Shown one piece after another: positions 36,406-45,482 of a stretch of 64,000 bases of DNA. Source of the stretch: CAZAYP01 sp964489425 [NCBI: uncultured Verrucomicrobiota bacterium] (GTDB taxonomy: Bacteria > Verrucomicrobiota > Kiritimatiellia > RZYC01). A program made the translations under genes and the position numbers. The notes below the pieces were generated by a model that saw only the letters and a program-made list of their open reading frames with translations, was not told the DNA's origin and did no database searches. Position 1 is the first letter of the stretch, and every line of letters begins with the position of its first letter. The stretch is taken from contig CAZAYP010000026.1 of assembly GCA_964489425.1 (NCBI GenBank), forward strand, positions 1-64,000. The letters are read 5' to 3'.

Positions 36406-37107
36406 TTACAACGTCCACAAATTCACCCAGGCGCGCCAGGCGGCCTCGTAAAAATTACCCGCCATGGCGTCGGGCCGGAAAAAGGCCACGGGCAGGTGCG
36501 GCGCGCCGATGAACGGCCGCATGACCCACGAGAGCTGGCAGCCCAGGAACAGGTTGCCCGCCAGCCAGGCGGCCAGCACCTTGCCGGCCACGCGCGGTTG
36601 GCCGGGGCTCAAATATTTCAAGAACCGGAACAGGTGCACGTTGCCGGTCACGCCGGCCAGGGCAATGAAGAAGATGTGGGTCAGCAGCGTAAAGTTGTGC
36701 GCCAGCACGCTCGAACTGGTCACGGATTTGAGGGGCGGCGTATTCCACAGGATGAACAGCGTGATCGGCGCGAACGAGGCCAGGATCACCGCGGCCACGG
36801 CAAAGCTCAGCAGCACCGCGAAGGTGGATTGGCGGAACCCGACCCGCAGCCCCAGCAGCGGCGCCAGCATGCCGTTGAGCAGGGCGTTGCCCGCGGTGGT
36901 CAGGAGCATGAGCGCGGGAAACTTGATCGCCGTGTACACCGCCTGCAACGGCGCGCGCCACAGCCCCATGGTCGCGCCATAGGCGCCTGCGCCCAGCACC
37001 ACCACGAGCGCCACCGCGGCCCAGGCGCGCGGCTGTTCTGCCCACTGCGCCATCAGGCCGCAGTCGCACCGGCACAAGGCCCGTACCATGGAGGGTTGCG
37101 ATTTCAT
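36406..37107 (-). CDS. Multi-pass membrane protein, paralogue of its downstream neighbour
   Basis: This 233-residue protein has a short Cys-containing N-terminus (ALCRCDCGLMAQW), then about five to six helices (AAVALVVVLGAGAYGATMGL, ALMLLTTAGNALLNGM, VAAVILASFAPITLFILW, HIFFIALAGVTGNVHLFRFL). It shares helix order and the (S/G)FAP(I/V)T motif with the protein encoded next. No function can be assigned. It is divergent from gatB, with an 85-bp promoter gap. Confidence 0.7.
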   Translation of the reverse strand: MKSQPSMVRALCRCDCGLMAQWAEQPRAWAAVALVVVLGAGAYGATMGLWRAPLQAVYTAIKFPALMLLTTAGNALLNGMLAPLLGLRVGFRQSTFAVLLSFAVAAVILASFAPITLFILWNTPPLKSVTSSSVLAHNFTLLTHIFFIALAGVTGNVHLFRFLKYLSPGQPRVAGKVLAAWLAGNLFLGCQLSWVMRPFIGAPHLPVAFFRPDAMAGNFYEAAWRAWVNLWTL

Positions 37108-37192
37108 GTTCTACCCATTATCATTACCATGTGATTGTGACAACAATATGACCTTGGTAAGAAAAATATTGGTCGGTGGGAGGCGCTGAACC

Positions 37193-38620
37193 ATGGACTA
37201 CAAGGTGACCATCGGGCTGGAAACACACGTCCAGCTCAGGACCCGCTCCAAGATATTTTGCGGATGCCCCAACGCGTTTGGCGCGCCGCCCAACACCCTC
37301 GTGTGCCCGGTGTGCCTGGGATACCCGGGCGCCCTGCCGGTCCTGAACGCGGAGGCGGTGCGCCTGACGGTGATCACCGGCCTGCTGGTGGGATCCACGA
37401 TCCCGGCCCGCAGCAAGTTTGACCGCAAGAGCTACTTCTACCCCGACATGCCCAAGAACTACCAGATTTCCCAGTATGATCAGCCCCTGTGCGTGGGCGG
37501 CAGCGTGGCCATCGAGGTGCAGGGCAGGCCCAAGACCATCCGCCTCACGCGCATTCACCTCGAGGAAGACGTGGCCAAGAGCACGCATGGCGCGGCGGCC
37601 AGCGAGGTGGACTTCAACCGCGCCGGCACCCCGCTGATGGAGATCGTGTCCGAGCCGGAACTGGAGTCCGCGGACGAGGCCTACGCCTACCTGCAGGCGC
37701 TCAAGCAAATCCTGCAGTACGGCGGCGTGAGCGACTGCAACCTCGAGGAAGGCAACATCCGCTGCGACGTCAACGTCAGCCTGCGACCGGCCGGCCAGAC
37801 CGAGCTCGGTACCAAGGCCGAGATCAAGAACATGAACACGTTCAAGGGCGTGCACCTGGCCCTGCAGTCGGAAATCAAACGCCAGGTCGCGGTGCTGCGG
37901 GCCGGCGGCACCATCCGTCAGGAAACCCGCCGCTGGGACGCGGAGGCGGGCGTCACTGAACCCATGCGCTCCAAGGAATACGCCCACGACTACCGCTATT
38001 TTCCCGACCCCGACCTGCCGCCCGTGGCCCTGGCCGCGGAGCAGGTGGATGAGTGGCGCGCGGCGTTGCCGGAATTGCCGGCGCGCCGGCGCGCGCGGTT
38101 CGTGGAACAGTACGGCCTGCCAGACTACGATGCCGGCGTGCTCGTGGCGGCCAAGCGGGTCGCGGACTTTTACGAGGAAACCGCGCGCCTTTCGGGCAAC
38201 TTCAAGGCCGCGTCCAACTGGATCATGACCGACGTGCTGCGCGTGCTGGCCGAACAGGAAGAGCCGGATCCGGCCAGCCTCAAGCTTACGCCGGCCGCGC
38301 TCGCCGAGCTGATCAAGCTGGTCGACGAGAAAGCCATCAACATGCCCGCGGCCAAGGACGTCTTTGCCGAACTCCTCGCCCAAGGCGGGGCGCCGCGCGA
38401 AATCGTCGCCCGCAAGGGGCTGGCCCAGGTCAGCGACAGCGGCGCCATTGCCGCGCTGGCCGACCAGGTCATCGCCGCCAACGCCAAAGTGGCCGAGGAT
38501 TTCCGCAAGGGCAAGCAAGCCGCCCTGCAGTTCCTCGTGGGGCAGGTGATGAAGCTCAGCCGCGGCAAGGCCAACCCGCAGCTGGCCGCGGAACTGCTGA
38601 AGCAGAAACTGACGGGCTGA
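37193..38620 (+). CDS. gatB: Asp-tRNA(Asn)/Glu-tRNA(Gln) amidotransferase subunit B
   Basis: This 475-residue protein is full length. The family hallmarks are IGLETHVQLRTRSKIFCGC, CPVCLGYPGALPVLN, FDRKSYFYPDMPKNYQISQ, RIHLEEDVAKS, FNRAGTPLMEIVSEPE, YCxxLEEGNIRCDVNVS-like GNIRCDVNVSLRP, and the tail GatB/YqeY domain with AKANPQLAAELLKQKL-like sequence. GatB binds the mischarged tRNA and, with GatA and GatC, converts Glu-tRNA(Gln) or Asp-tRNA(Asn). gatA and gatC are not adjacent here. The ATG at 37193 has GGGAGG upstream. Confidence 0.97.
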   Translation: MDYKVTIGLETHVQLRTRSKIFCGCPNAFGAPPNTLVCPVCLGYPGALPVLNAEAVRLTVITGLLVGSTIPARSKFDRKSYFYPDMPKNYQISQYDQPLCVGGSVAIEVQGRPKTIRLTRIHLEEDVAKSTHGAAASEVDFNRAGTPLMEIVSEPELESADEAYAYLQALKQILQYGGVSDCNLEEGNIRCDVNVSLRPAGQTELGTKAEIKNMNTFKGVHLALQSEIKRQVAVLRAGGTIRQETRRWDAEAGVTEPMRSKEYAHDYRYFPDPDLPPVALAAEQVDEWRAALPELPARRRARFVEQYGLPDYDAGVLVAAKRVADFYEETARLSGNFKAASNWIMTDVLRVLAEQEEPDPASLKLTPAALAELIKLVDEKAINMPAAKDVFAELLAQGGAPREIVARKGLAQVSDSGAIAALADQVIAANAKVAEDFRKGKQAALQFLVGQVMKLSRGKANPQLAAELLKQKLTG

Positions 38621-38630
38621 CGACGAATCC

Positions 38631-38676
38631 GATCGTGATGGCGACAACGACGACGACAACGACAACGATCACGATC
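38631..38676. repeat. Hairpin with (GACAAC)-like low-complexity loop downstream of gatB
   Basis: GATCGTGAT (38631-38639) pairs with ATCACGATC (38668-38676). The 28-nt loop is a purine/C microsatellite of CGACAA and CGACGA units. It sits in the 106-bp gap between the convergent gatB and SGNH-hydrolase genes and may act as a terminator or be an intergenic repeat. The remaining 50 bp of the gap shows nothing else. Confidence 0.5.
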
Positions 38677-38726
38677 CAAAATCCAGCCGTCGGGGACGCC
38701 TGCGCCACGCGGCCGATGCTTCCGCG

Positions 38727-40121
38727 CTAGGGCGTGGTCTGGCGGCGCGGGTACTGGAGGATCGCCTGGCCCCAGCGCGCGGCCAGGGCCTCAAACCCTT
38801 GGGGCGTGTAGTGTACGCTATCGTTGGCGCAGCCCTGGGCGTCGATGATGCTGACACCTTGCAGGGTGTCAATGCCGCTGCGGTAGATGTTGAGCGGGCG
38901 TTGCGCGCTGCGCGGCGTGGCGGGCTTGGCAATCACCAGTTGGGCGTTGGGCAAGCGCTGGCGCAGGTCCGCCACGATCAGGCGCAGCTGCTCGACGCGG
39001 GCCGTGGCGGCGGCGTCTGTGATGGGGACGCGGTTGTCGAGCGACACCCACATGTCGTTGGGCCCGCACAGGAACAGGATCACATCCGGGGTCTGGGCCT
39101 GGATCATGCCCCAGTTGATGAGGTTCTGCATGTAGTCGAGGCCGCGGCCCGGGTAGCCTTCGTGTTCGCAGTCCGTGGTGAACGCGTAACCCGCCTTCTT
39201 GGACCCCACCAAGTCAATGGGCTGGCCGGCCGCGGCCAGGTAGTTCTTGAGATAGAGTCGATACCCGATCAGGTGGCCGTCATCCACATTGACGCCCGGC
39301 AGGTTGCCGACGCCCTTGGTGTTGCTGTCGCCCATGCACAGGACCCGCAGGGTTCGGCGGGTGCCGTTGGTGGGGTTGGGGGTCGTGCCCTGGTAGTTCG
39401 CGCCCCAGCCCCAGGCTTTGTTGGCCTCGTCCGAGCAGAGCCGAACGTCCTGCTTGGGCACGGTCACGCCGATGTCCCGGATCACGGCGAAGTTCCAGTC
39501 TGCGCGGATTTTCTTGTACAGCTTGCCTTGCCAGTAGCCCCACAGACCTTCACAGCGGTCGTCGCCGGATTCGTAGCCGCCCGCGCGGACGCAAACGGTG
39601 TCGCCGGTAAACGGCCCGGGCCAGACATCCGGGCGGTTGGTGGCCTGGTACAACGATCCCCATCCCCAGGTGCTATTGGCCTCGGCGGAGCACAGCTTTA
39701 CCTCCTCCTTCGGCACGGTTATGTTAATATCCTTGATCACCGCCGAGTTGTAGTCCGCGCGGATTTTCTTGTAGAGCTTGCCCTGCCAGTAGCCCCACAA
39801 TTCCTCGCAGCGGTTGTCGGCCGAGACCACGCCGCCAGCGCGGGCGCACAGGGTGGCGCCGGTGTACGGTCCGCTCCACACGTCCAGGTGCGCGGCGGGC
39901 TTGTCCGGCGCCAGCAACAGCAGGTTGAGGATCGGGATGAGTTCGTCCGGCGCTGGCTTGCGCGGCGCGGCCGCGGCCGACGTGCCGCCGGCCTGCAGCC
40001 AGACCCCGGCCGTGACGTATACGGCGAGCAGGAGCACCCACGGGACGGCGCAGCGTGTTCCGCGGCCATCTTTGCCGCCAGGACGGCAGGTTTCAGCTTC
40101 GTTCCGGCACATTTTTACCAT
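38727..40121 (-). CDS. Secreted SGNH/GDSL hydrolase with a duplicated Cys-containing N-terminal module
   Basis: This 464-residue protein starts at ATG 40121, behind AAAGGAGGAT. A basic N-region and a hydrophobic segment (VPWVLLLAVYVTAGVWLQA) indicate export. Two near-identical tandem modules of about 86 residues follow (about 75-160 and 162-247). Each holds three Cys in LCARAGG/VCVRAGG, (D)NRCE/DRCE and LCSxEAN, plus the shared core LWGYWQGKLYKKIRADxN. The C-terminal SGNH domain has GDSNTKG (block I), GPND (block III) and DSVHYTPQG (Asp-His pair, block V). SGNH enzymes remove acyl groups from glycans or lipids. A carbohydrate-binding or stabilising role for the modules is my guess. Confidence 0.83.
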   Translation of the reverse strand: MVKMCRNEAETCRPGGKDGRGTRCAVPWVLLLAVYVTAGVWLQAGGTSAAAAPRKPAPDELIPILNLLLLAPDKPAAHLDVWSGPYTGATLCARAGGVVSADNRCEELWGYWQGKLYKKIRADYNSAVIKDINITVPKEEVKLCSAEANSTWGWGSLYQATNRPDVWPGPFTGDTVCVRAGGYESGDDRCEGLWGYWQGKLYKKIRADWNFAVIRDIGVTVPKQDVRLCSDEANKAWGWGANYQGTTPNPTNGTRRTLRVLCMGDSNTKGVGNLPGVNVDDGHLIGYRLYLKNYLAAAGQPIDLVGSKKAGYAFTTDCEHEGYPGRGLDYMQNLINWGMIQAQTPDVILFLCGPNDMWVSLDNRVPITDAAATARVEQLRLIVADLRQRLPNAQLVIAKPATPRSAQRPLNIYRSGIDTLQGVSIIDAQGCANDSVHYTPQGFEALAARWGQAILQYPRRQTTP

Positions 40122-40366
40122 AACGCGATCCTCCTTTGCATGAAGCGGACACCCATGCAGGTTGTGTGCCAGAGCCGAGGACTTGCTCGTCGCTGCCGGC
40201 CCATGAACAAATGGAAAAACTCGACGCGCCAAACACGATTGATTTACTATGAACCGCGTGGTCGGGATACTGGCGCTCAGACCGTATTCCTGGCGCGTTT
40301 GTTGAAAATACGCATGAAGATGACGGCGCAACTTTTGAAACCCCTGTGCGGTGGTTGCCAATCGGG

Positions 40367-41413
40367 ATGGGGCTGGTGAACAAGGTTGAATATATAATCT
40401 GGAAGTGTTTTGCGGGGTGCGTTGCCGGCTTGCCTTTGGGGATGCGGCAACGGCTTGCGCGGCGCGACCTGGTCGTCATCCCGTTCTACCACGTGGTGAG
40501 CGATCAGGACCTGCCGCATATCAAACATCTTTACTGCTACCGGAACAGCACCCTGCTGGCGCGTGATCTCGATTATTACCTGGCCCACTATTCGGTCATC
40601 GATTTGCATGACTTGCTGGCCCATTACCGGCAGGGCCGCGCGTTGCCCAGGAACCCGCTCCTGCTCACCTTTGACGATGGCTTCCGCGAAGACTATGAGG
40701 TCGCCGCTCCCATCCTTAAGAAAAAAGGCGTGCCGGCCACGTTTTTCGTATGCAGCGCATTCGTGGACAACAAGGATCTATTTTTCAGAAACAAGGTCAG
40801 CCTTTTGATTGATAAAATGCAATCACCCCAGACGTCGGCGGCCAGCGTGGGACGGGTGCGGGAGATGCTGGCGGCCAGGGGGGGGGCCGGCGGGACGATC
40901 GCGGAGGCGCTCCGATCCGTCACCTATGCGGAGCGTGGGGTTTTGGATCAGGTCGCGCAGGCGGTAGACCTGGATTTCCAGGCGTTTCTGGCCCGGCAAC
41001 GCCCATACCTCACCACCGATCAGGTCCGACTATTGATCAAGGATGGGTTTACGATCGGCGCCCACAGCGTGGATCATCCCCTGTATGGGCAGCTCACGCT
41101 TGAACAACAGGTGCAGCAGACACTGGAGGGCCAGGCGTATCTTGAGCGCCAGTTTGCCCTTGATTACCGTGTGTTTGCTTTCCCCTACGAGGACCAGGGG
41201 GTCTCCCGCGCGTTTTTTGAGCAAGTTCGTTTGCGCGGCGGCCCGGAAATAACTTTTGGTTCCGCGGGCATGATGGCGGACTGTGTGCCAGGCAATCTGC
41301 AGCGCGTTTGCCTGGCCAACGACCTGCGGCCCGTGGGACAGATCCTGGCGCAATACTATGCCAACCAGTTGTTCAAGGTCTTGATCGGCAAGGGATGCAT
41401 CGCGAGGAATTAG
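40367..41413 (+). CDS. Polysaccharide deacetylase (NodB-domain) family protein
   Basis: This protein of about 348 residues contains the NodB motifs IPFYHVVSD, LLTFDDGFREDY (catalytic Asp and metal Asp), VPATFFVCSAFV, GAHSVDHPLYGQL (metal HxxxH) and FAFPYED. NodB-type enzymes remove N- or O-acetyl groups from polysaccharides or lipid-linked sugars. The start is uncertain: ATG 40367, GTG 40346 or GTG 40376. The downstream GNAT gene begins 1 nt after its stop, so together they may modify a surface glycan by deacetylation and acylation. Confidence 0.85.
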   Translation: MGLVNKVEYIIWKCFAGCVAGLPLGMRQRLARRDLVVIPFYHVVSDQDLPHIKHLYCYRNSTLLARDLDYYLAHYSVIDLHDLLAHYRQGRALPRNPLLLTFDDGFREDYEVAAPILKKKGVPATFFVCSAFVDNKDLFFRNKVSLLIDKMQSPQTSAASVGRVREMLAARGGAGGTIAEALRSVTYAERGVLDQVAQAVDLDFQAFLARQRPYLTTDQVRLLIKDGFTIGAHSVDHPLYGQLTLEQQVQQTLEGQAYLERQFALDYRVFAFPYEDQGVSRAFFEQVRLRGGPEITFGSAGMMADCVPGNLQRVCLANDLRPVGQILAQYYANQLFKVLIGKGCIARN

Positions 41414-41414
41414 G

Positions 41415-42638
41415 ATGATGGAACTGAAGGAATACACGGCCGCGACCCTCAAACAAGCCATCCAGACGCCTGTTTTCTGGCAAACCGGGCAGGTCCCGAT
41501 CACGCCGCAGCGCGCTATTTCGCAACTTCATAATCCGCGGGCGGACCCGGAAGATCTGTTGCTCCTTAGCGGATACGAAGAGGGCGAGTTGGTGGCTTAC
41601 ATGGGGATTCTGCCTGACCAATTCATGTTGGGAACCAACCGGGTAAAGGTGGGCTGGCTTTCCACGTGGTGGGTGAACCCGATGCGCGCGTCGCGCGGGT
41701 TGGGATCCCGCTTGCTGGCCCGGGCCCTGGAGAGCTATGGCGACCACATTGCCATTGTTTCGGCCACCCCGCCGGCCGCCCGCATCTACGATGCTTCCGG
41801 CCATTTTAATACGCTCCGGATGACCGCGGGCCTGCACGTTCACGTGCAAAGCGACACCTGGTCTGTGACCGCTTCCTGGATCAAGCGCCTGCTGCGCCGG
41901 TCGCCCGGGGGCCGCCAGCAGGTTGCCTCTGGCAGCCAGGTGGCCGCCCGTCCGCCGCGCGCGCCAGGGCCCGATCAAGGCTTCCGGCGGAAATCCCGGA
42001 CCCGTTTTGTTCGGCCCGTATTCCGGGTTCTCGATGCCTTCCGCAACGGCGGTATGCGCGCGCGGCTGCAAGCCTGGCTGCACCGCGAGAACAAGGCCGG
42101 ACCTGCCCCAACCCTTCAGTACATCCCGGAAATCGATGCGGAAACTTCCGCCTTTATCGGTGCCTATCGGAAACAAGAGCTGGTGTCGCGGGGGCCGGAC
42201 GAGCTGAATTGGGCCATCCATTACCCCTGGGTTGTGCCGGCGCCGCTGGGCGATCGTTTGGAGCACAAATACTTTTTTTCCGCGGTAGCGAAACGGTTTC
42301 TGATCCACAACGTGAAGGTGTTCGATGCGGGCGGCGAGATGATCGGGTTTTTAATGCTCAAAGTCCGGGATAGTGGCCTGGCGGTGCCGTATTCCTATTT
42401 TCGGCCCGGGCAGGCGCCCGCCATGATGACGGTGATCCTGCGGCACCTGATCAAGCTGCGGCTGGGTACGCTGTACCTGTATGATGGCGAGCTGATCCGC
42501 GCGTTCCAGGAGCGCCAGTTCCCTTGTTTTGGCCGGGAACCTGTGGTGCGCCGTTCGTTCATATCCAGGGTGTACGACAAGTATGATACCAGCGCGTGTG
42601 TCCTTCAGGACGGGGATGGCGATGGCGTGTTTACCTGA
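41415..42638 (+). CDS. Double-GNAT acyltransferase-like protein
   Basis: This 407-residue protein has an N-terminal GNAT half (about 40-130) whose acetyl-CoA loop is visible in WWVNPMRASRGLGSRLLARAL. A linker rich in Arg and Pro (about 155-215) follows, then a second GNAT-like half (about 235-395; HNVKVFDAGGEMIGFLMLKV, MTVILRHLIKLRLGTLYL) lacking a clear CoA loop. This two-lobed plan recalls FemAB/GNAT-like glycan acylases. The start ATG (41415 or 41418) is immediately after the deacetylase stop. The substrate is unknown. Confidence 0.7.
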   Translation: MMELKEYTAATLKQAIQTPVFWQTGQVPITPQRAISQLHNPRADPEDLLLLSGYEEGELVAYMGILPDQFMLGTNRVKVGWLSTWWVNPMRASRGLGSRLLARALESYGDHIAIVSATPPAARIYDASGHFNTLRMTAGLHVHVQSDTWSVTASWIKRLLRRSPGGRQQVASGSQVAARPPRAPGPDQGFRRKSRTRFVRPVFRVLDAFRNGGMRARLQAWLHRENKAGPAPTLQYIPEIDAETSAFIGAYRKQELVSRGPDELNWAIHYPWVVPAPLGDRLEHKYFFSAVAKRFLIHNVKVFDAGGEMIGFLMLKVRDSGLAVPYSYFRPGQAPAMMTVILRHLIKLRLGTLYLYDGELIRAFQERQFPCFGREPVVRRSFISRVYDKYDTSACVLQDGDGDGVFT

Positions 42639-42771
42639 GCGCGCGCCGGCGATCCTCCGCCGGGCTGCACCACGTGCCGGTTGCCGGTCCTGGCGCGGTT
42701 GTTGTTCGCGGAACGCACAATCCGCTTGATCCCCGCGCATGGAAAAGACATATACGCCGTGGGAGGCCAAT

Positions 42772-44127
42772 GTGAAAAAGACCGATCCGTCCGCGCAGAT
42801 GCCCAAAGGCTGGGACCTGGCCCAGGCCATGGCCGAAGCCCAGCGCTGCCTGCTGTGTCATGACGCGCCCTGCTCCAAGGGGTGCCCCGGCGGCACCGAC
42901 CCGGGCGCCTTCATCAAAAAATTGCGCTTGCGCAACGTCACCGGCGCAATCCGCACCATCAAGCAGAACAATATCCTCGGCGGGGCCTGCGGCGCGCTCT
43001 GCCCCACGGCCAGGCTGTGCGAAAAGGAGTGCAGTGCCACGGGCATCGACCGGCCCATCCGCATCGGCGCCATCCAGCGCGCGCTGATTGAGCATTCCTG
43101 GAAAATCAATTTCACTCCCCTGGAAAAAGGCCGGCCGCGCGCCGAGAAAATCGCCGTGGTCGGGTCCGGCCCGGCCGGCCTGGCCTGCGCTGCGGAACTG
43201 GCCCGGGCCGGGTTCGGTGTGACCGTGTTCGAGGCGCGGCCGGAACCTGGCGGCGTGCTGCGCTACGGTGTGCCCGCCTGCCGCTTCTCCGCGGAATTCA
43301 TGGCCCGCGAACTGGACGATGTGCGCCGGCTGGGGGTTGACATCAAGTGCCGCCAGCCCGTCTCCGGAAAGAAGCCGGTGGCGGATCTGCTGGCGCGCGG
43401 CTACGCGGCCGTGTTCGTGGCCCCCGGGCTCTGGGATGCCTTGCCGCTCAAGCCGGGCGGCGCTGACATCAAGGGCCTGTACTCGGCCATCGACTTCCTT
43501 GGCGCCATGCGCGCGGGCGGGTCCGCGGCGCTGGCCAAGGCCGTCAAGGGTCGCGCCGTGGCCGTGATCGGCGGCGGGTCCGTGGCCATGGACTGCGCCG
43601 AGACGGCAGCCCGGCTCGGTGCTGCCAGCGTGGCTGTGGTCTATCGTCGGGCATACCTGGAGATGCCGGCGGACGAGGACGAGAAGCTCAGCGCGCTGCG
43701 CGCTGGCATTAATTTCCTGGTGCTCAACCAGCCGGTGGATTACGTGAAGGATCGCACCCGCAAGCTGCAAGGGCTCAAGCTGCGGCGCACGGAACTGGGC
43801 AAGCCGGATAAGTCCGGCCGCCGCCGGCCCGTGGAAATCAAGGGCTCGGACTGGGTGCTGCCCGTGGCCGTGGCGATCGAGGCCATTGGCACGCGGCCGC
43901 CGGCCGAGTCGCCCCAATGGTATCCGGGCGTCAAGCTCACGCCGGGTGCGCTGATCGTGGCCGACCCCGAAACCGGCGCCACCGCGGTCCAGGGCATTTA
44001 CGCGGGCGGCGACATTGTGCGCGGCCCGGCGTTGATCATCGAGGCCATCAAGGACGGCAAGACCGCGGCGCGCGCCATCATGCAGCGCCTCGGCGCGAAG
44101 GAGGCATGCCATGCCAGCCAGGGTTGA
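42772..44127 (+). CDS. preT: NAD-dependent dihydropyrimidine dehydrogenase subunit PreT
   Basis: This protein of about 451 residues has an N-terminal Fe-S region with CLLCHDAPCSKGCP and CGALCPxxxLCEKEC, then a FAD domain with VVGSGPAGLACAAELA and an NAD domain with VIGGGSVAMDCAETAARLG, closing in GIYAGGDIVRGPALIIEAIKDG. This is the glutamate-synthase-beta-like architecture of PreT. With PreA, encoded next (17-bp overlap), it reduces uracil or thymine to the dihydro forms using NADH. I chose GTG 42772, behind GGGAGG; an upstream ATG at 42739 has no ribosome site. Confidence 0.9.
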   Translation: MKKTDPSAQMPKGWDLAQAMAEAQRCLLCHDAPCSKGCPGGTDPGAFIKKLRLRNVTGAIRTIKQNNILGGACGALCPTARLCEKECSATGIDRPIRIGAIQRALIEHSWKINFTPLEKGRPRAEKIAVVGSGPAGLACAAELARAGFGVTVFEARPEPGGVLRYGVPACRFSAEFMARELDDVRRLGVDIKCRQPVSGKKPVADLLARGYAAVFVAPGLWDALPLKPGGADIKGLYSAIDFLGAMRAGGSAALAKAVKGRAVAVIGGGSVAMDCAETAARLGAASVAVVYRRAYLEMPADEDEKLSALRAGINFLVLNQPVDYVKDRTRKLQGLKLRRTELGKPDKSGRRRPVEIKGSDWVLPVAVAIEAIGTRPPAESPQWYPGVKLTPGALIVADPETGATAVQGIYAGGDIVRGPALIIEAIKDGKTAARAIMQRLGAKEACHASQG

Positions 44128-45361
44128 TTTGGGCGTAGATTTCTGCGGGGTGCACTTCAAGAACCCCTTCCTGCTGTCCTCCTCGCCGGTATCCAACTGC
44201 GCGGAGATGGTGGGCCGTGCGTTCGACGCGGGGTGGGGCGGGGTGGCTTATAAAACGGTGGTCAGCGACCGCATCCCGATCATTCATCCATCGCCGCGCA
44301 TGTCCGGCTACCACCAGGGGACCACGCGCCTGGTGGGCCTGCAAAATGTGGAGCAGACGTCGGACCGCGGCCTGGCCGCCAACATGCGGGATATCGCGTA
44401 CCTCAAAAAACACTGGCCCGATCATATCGTGATCGGCAGCATCATGGGGTTCAACAACCAGGAGTGGATTGACTTGGCCAGGGCCTGCACCGACGCCGGC
44501 GCGGACATGCTCGAGCTGAACCTGTCGTGCCCGCACATGTGCGTGGAAGGCAGCGGCCACAAGGTCGGCCGCAACCATGAGCTGGTGGAAAAGATCACTA
44601 CGCTCGCGCGCGGCGCCTCGCGCCTGCCCATGCTGGCCAAGCTCACGCCCAATGTCACGGACATCACCGTGCCCGGCTTGTATGCGAAAAAAGGCGGCGC
44701 CGAGGGGTTTGTCACCATCAACACCGTGTCCGCCCTGATCGGCGTCGGGCTCGACAACTGGGTGCCGGAACCCAACGTGTTCGGCAAAGGTTCGATCAGC
44801 GGGTATTCGGGGCCGGCGGTCAAGCCGATCGGGTTGCGGTGCGTGGCCCAGTTGGCCAAGCACCCGGACCTGGGCCTGCCCATCTCGGGCATTGGCGGCA
44901 TCGAGACCTGGGTGGATGCCTTGGAATACATCCTGCTGGGCGCGTCCACCCTGCAGGTGACCACGGGCATCATTCATTATGGGTATGGCATGGTCGAGAG
45001 CCTCATCGAAGGGCTATCCGATTACATGGCCCAGAAGGGGATCACGCGCATCGCCGACCTGGTGGGCAAGGCGCTGCCCAACCTGCACGAGACCGACGCG
45101 TTCGACCTGCAGCGCCAGGGCGTGGCGGCCTACGATCTGGACCGCTGCGTCGGGTGCGGCCAGTGCTACGTGGTTTGCCAGGATGCCGGCGGCCAGGTGC
45201 TCCACTGGGATAGCGCCAAGCGGCGTCCGATTTGCGACGATGACACATGCCTGAGCTGCATGGTCTGCCGGTTCGTCTGCCCCGTGGATGGCCTGATCAC
45301 CTTCAAGGAAATGCCCGCGACCTGGAAGCGCAAGCCTGCGGCCACCATTGAAGTGCACTGA
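44111..45361 (+). CDS. preA: NAD-dependent dihydropyrimidine dehydrogenase subunit PreA
   Basis: This 416-residue protein has a dihydroorotate-dehydrogenase-type FMN barrel (about 1-330): NPFLLSSSPVSN, the active-site stretch ELNLSCPHM whose Cys is the catalytic acid in DPD, LAKLTPNVTDI, and ISGIGGIETW for FMN phosphate. A two-cluster ferredoxin domain (about 340-400) has CVGCGQCYVVC and CLSCMVCRFVCP. With PreT it forms the bacterial equivalent of mammalian dihydropyrimidine dehydrogenase. The gene begins inside the end of preT, so translation is coupled. No hydantoinase or other pyrimidine catabolic gene follows. Confidence 0.9.
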   Translation: MPARVDLGVDFCGVHFKNPFLLSSSPVSNCAEMVGRAFDAGWGGVAYKTVVSDRIPIIHPSPRMSGYHQGTTRLVGLQNVEQTSDRGLAANMRDIAYLKKHWPDHIVIGSIMGFNNQEWIDLARACTDAGADMLELNLSCPHMCVEGSGHKVGRNHELVEKITTLARGASRLPMLAKLTPNVTDITVPGLYAKKGGAEGFVTINTVSALIGVGLDNWVPEPNVFGKGSISGYSGPAVKPIGLRCVAQLAKHPDLGLPISGIGGIETWVDALEYILLGASTLQVTTGIIHYGYGMVESLIEGLSDYMAQKGITRIADLVGKALPNLHETDAFDLQRQGVAAYDLDRCVGCGQCYVVCQDAGGQVLHWDSAKRRPICDDDTCLSCMVCRFVCPVDGLITFKEMPATWKRKPAATIEVH

Positions 45362-45482
45362 TGGCTGGGGCATGGGATGCTGCCGGGTATCAAGCACAGT
45401 GCCGACCTGCGGTGCGGACCGAGTCTGCCGGATGGTCAGGATTCCTGTGCAGGTAATTCCGGGACTTCACTCCTGTTAATTC

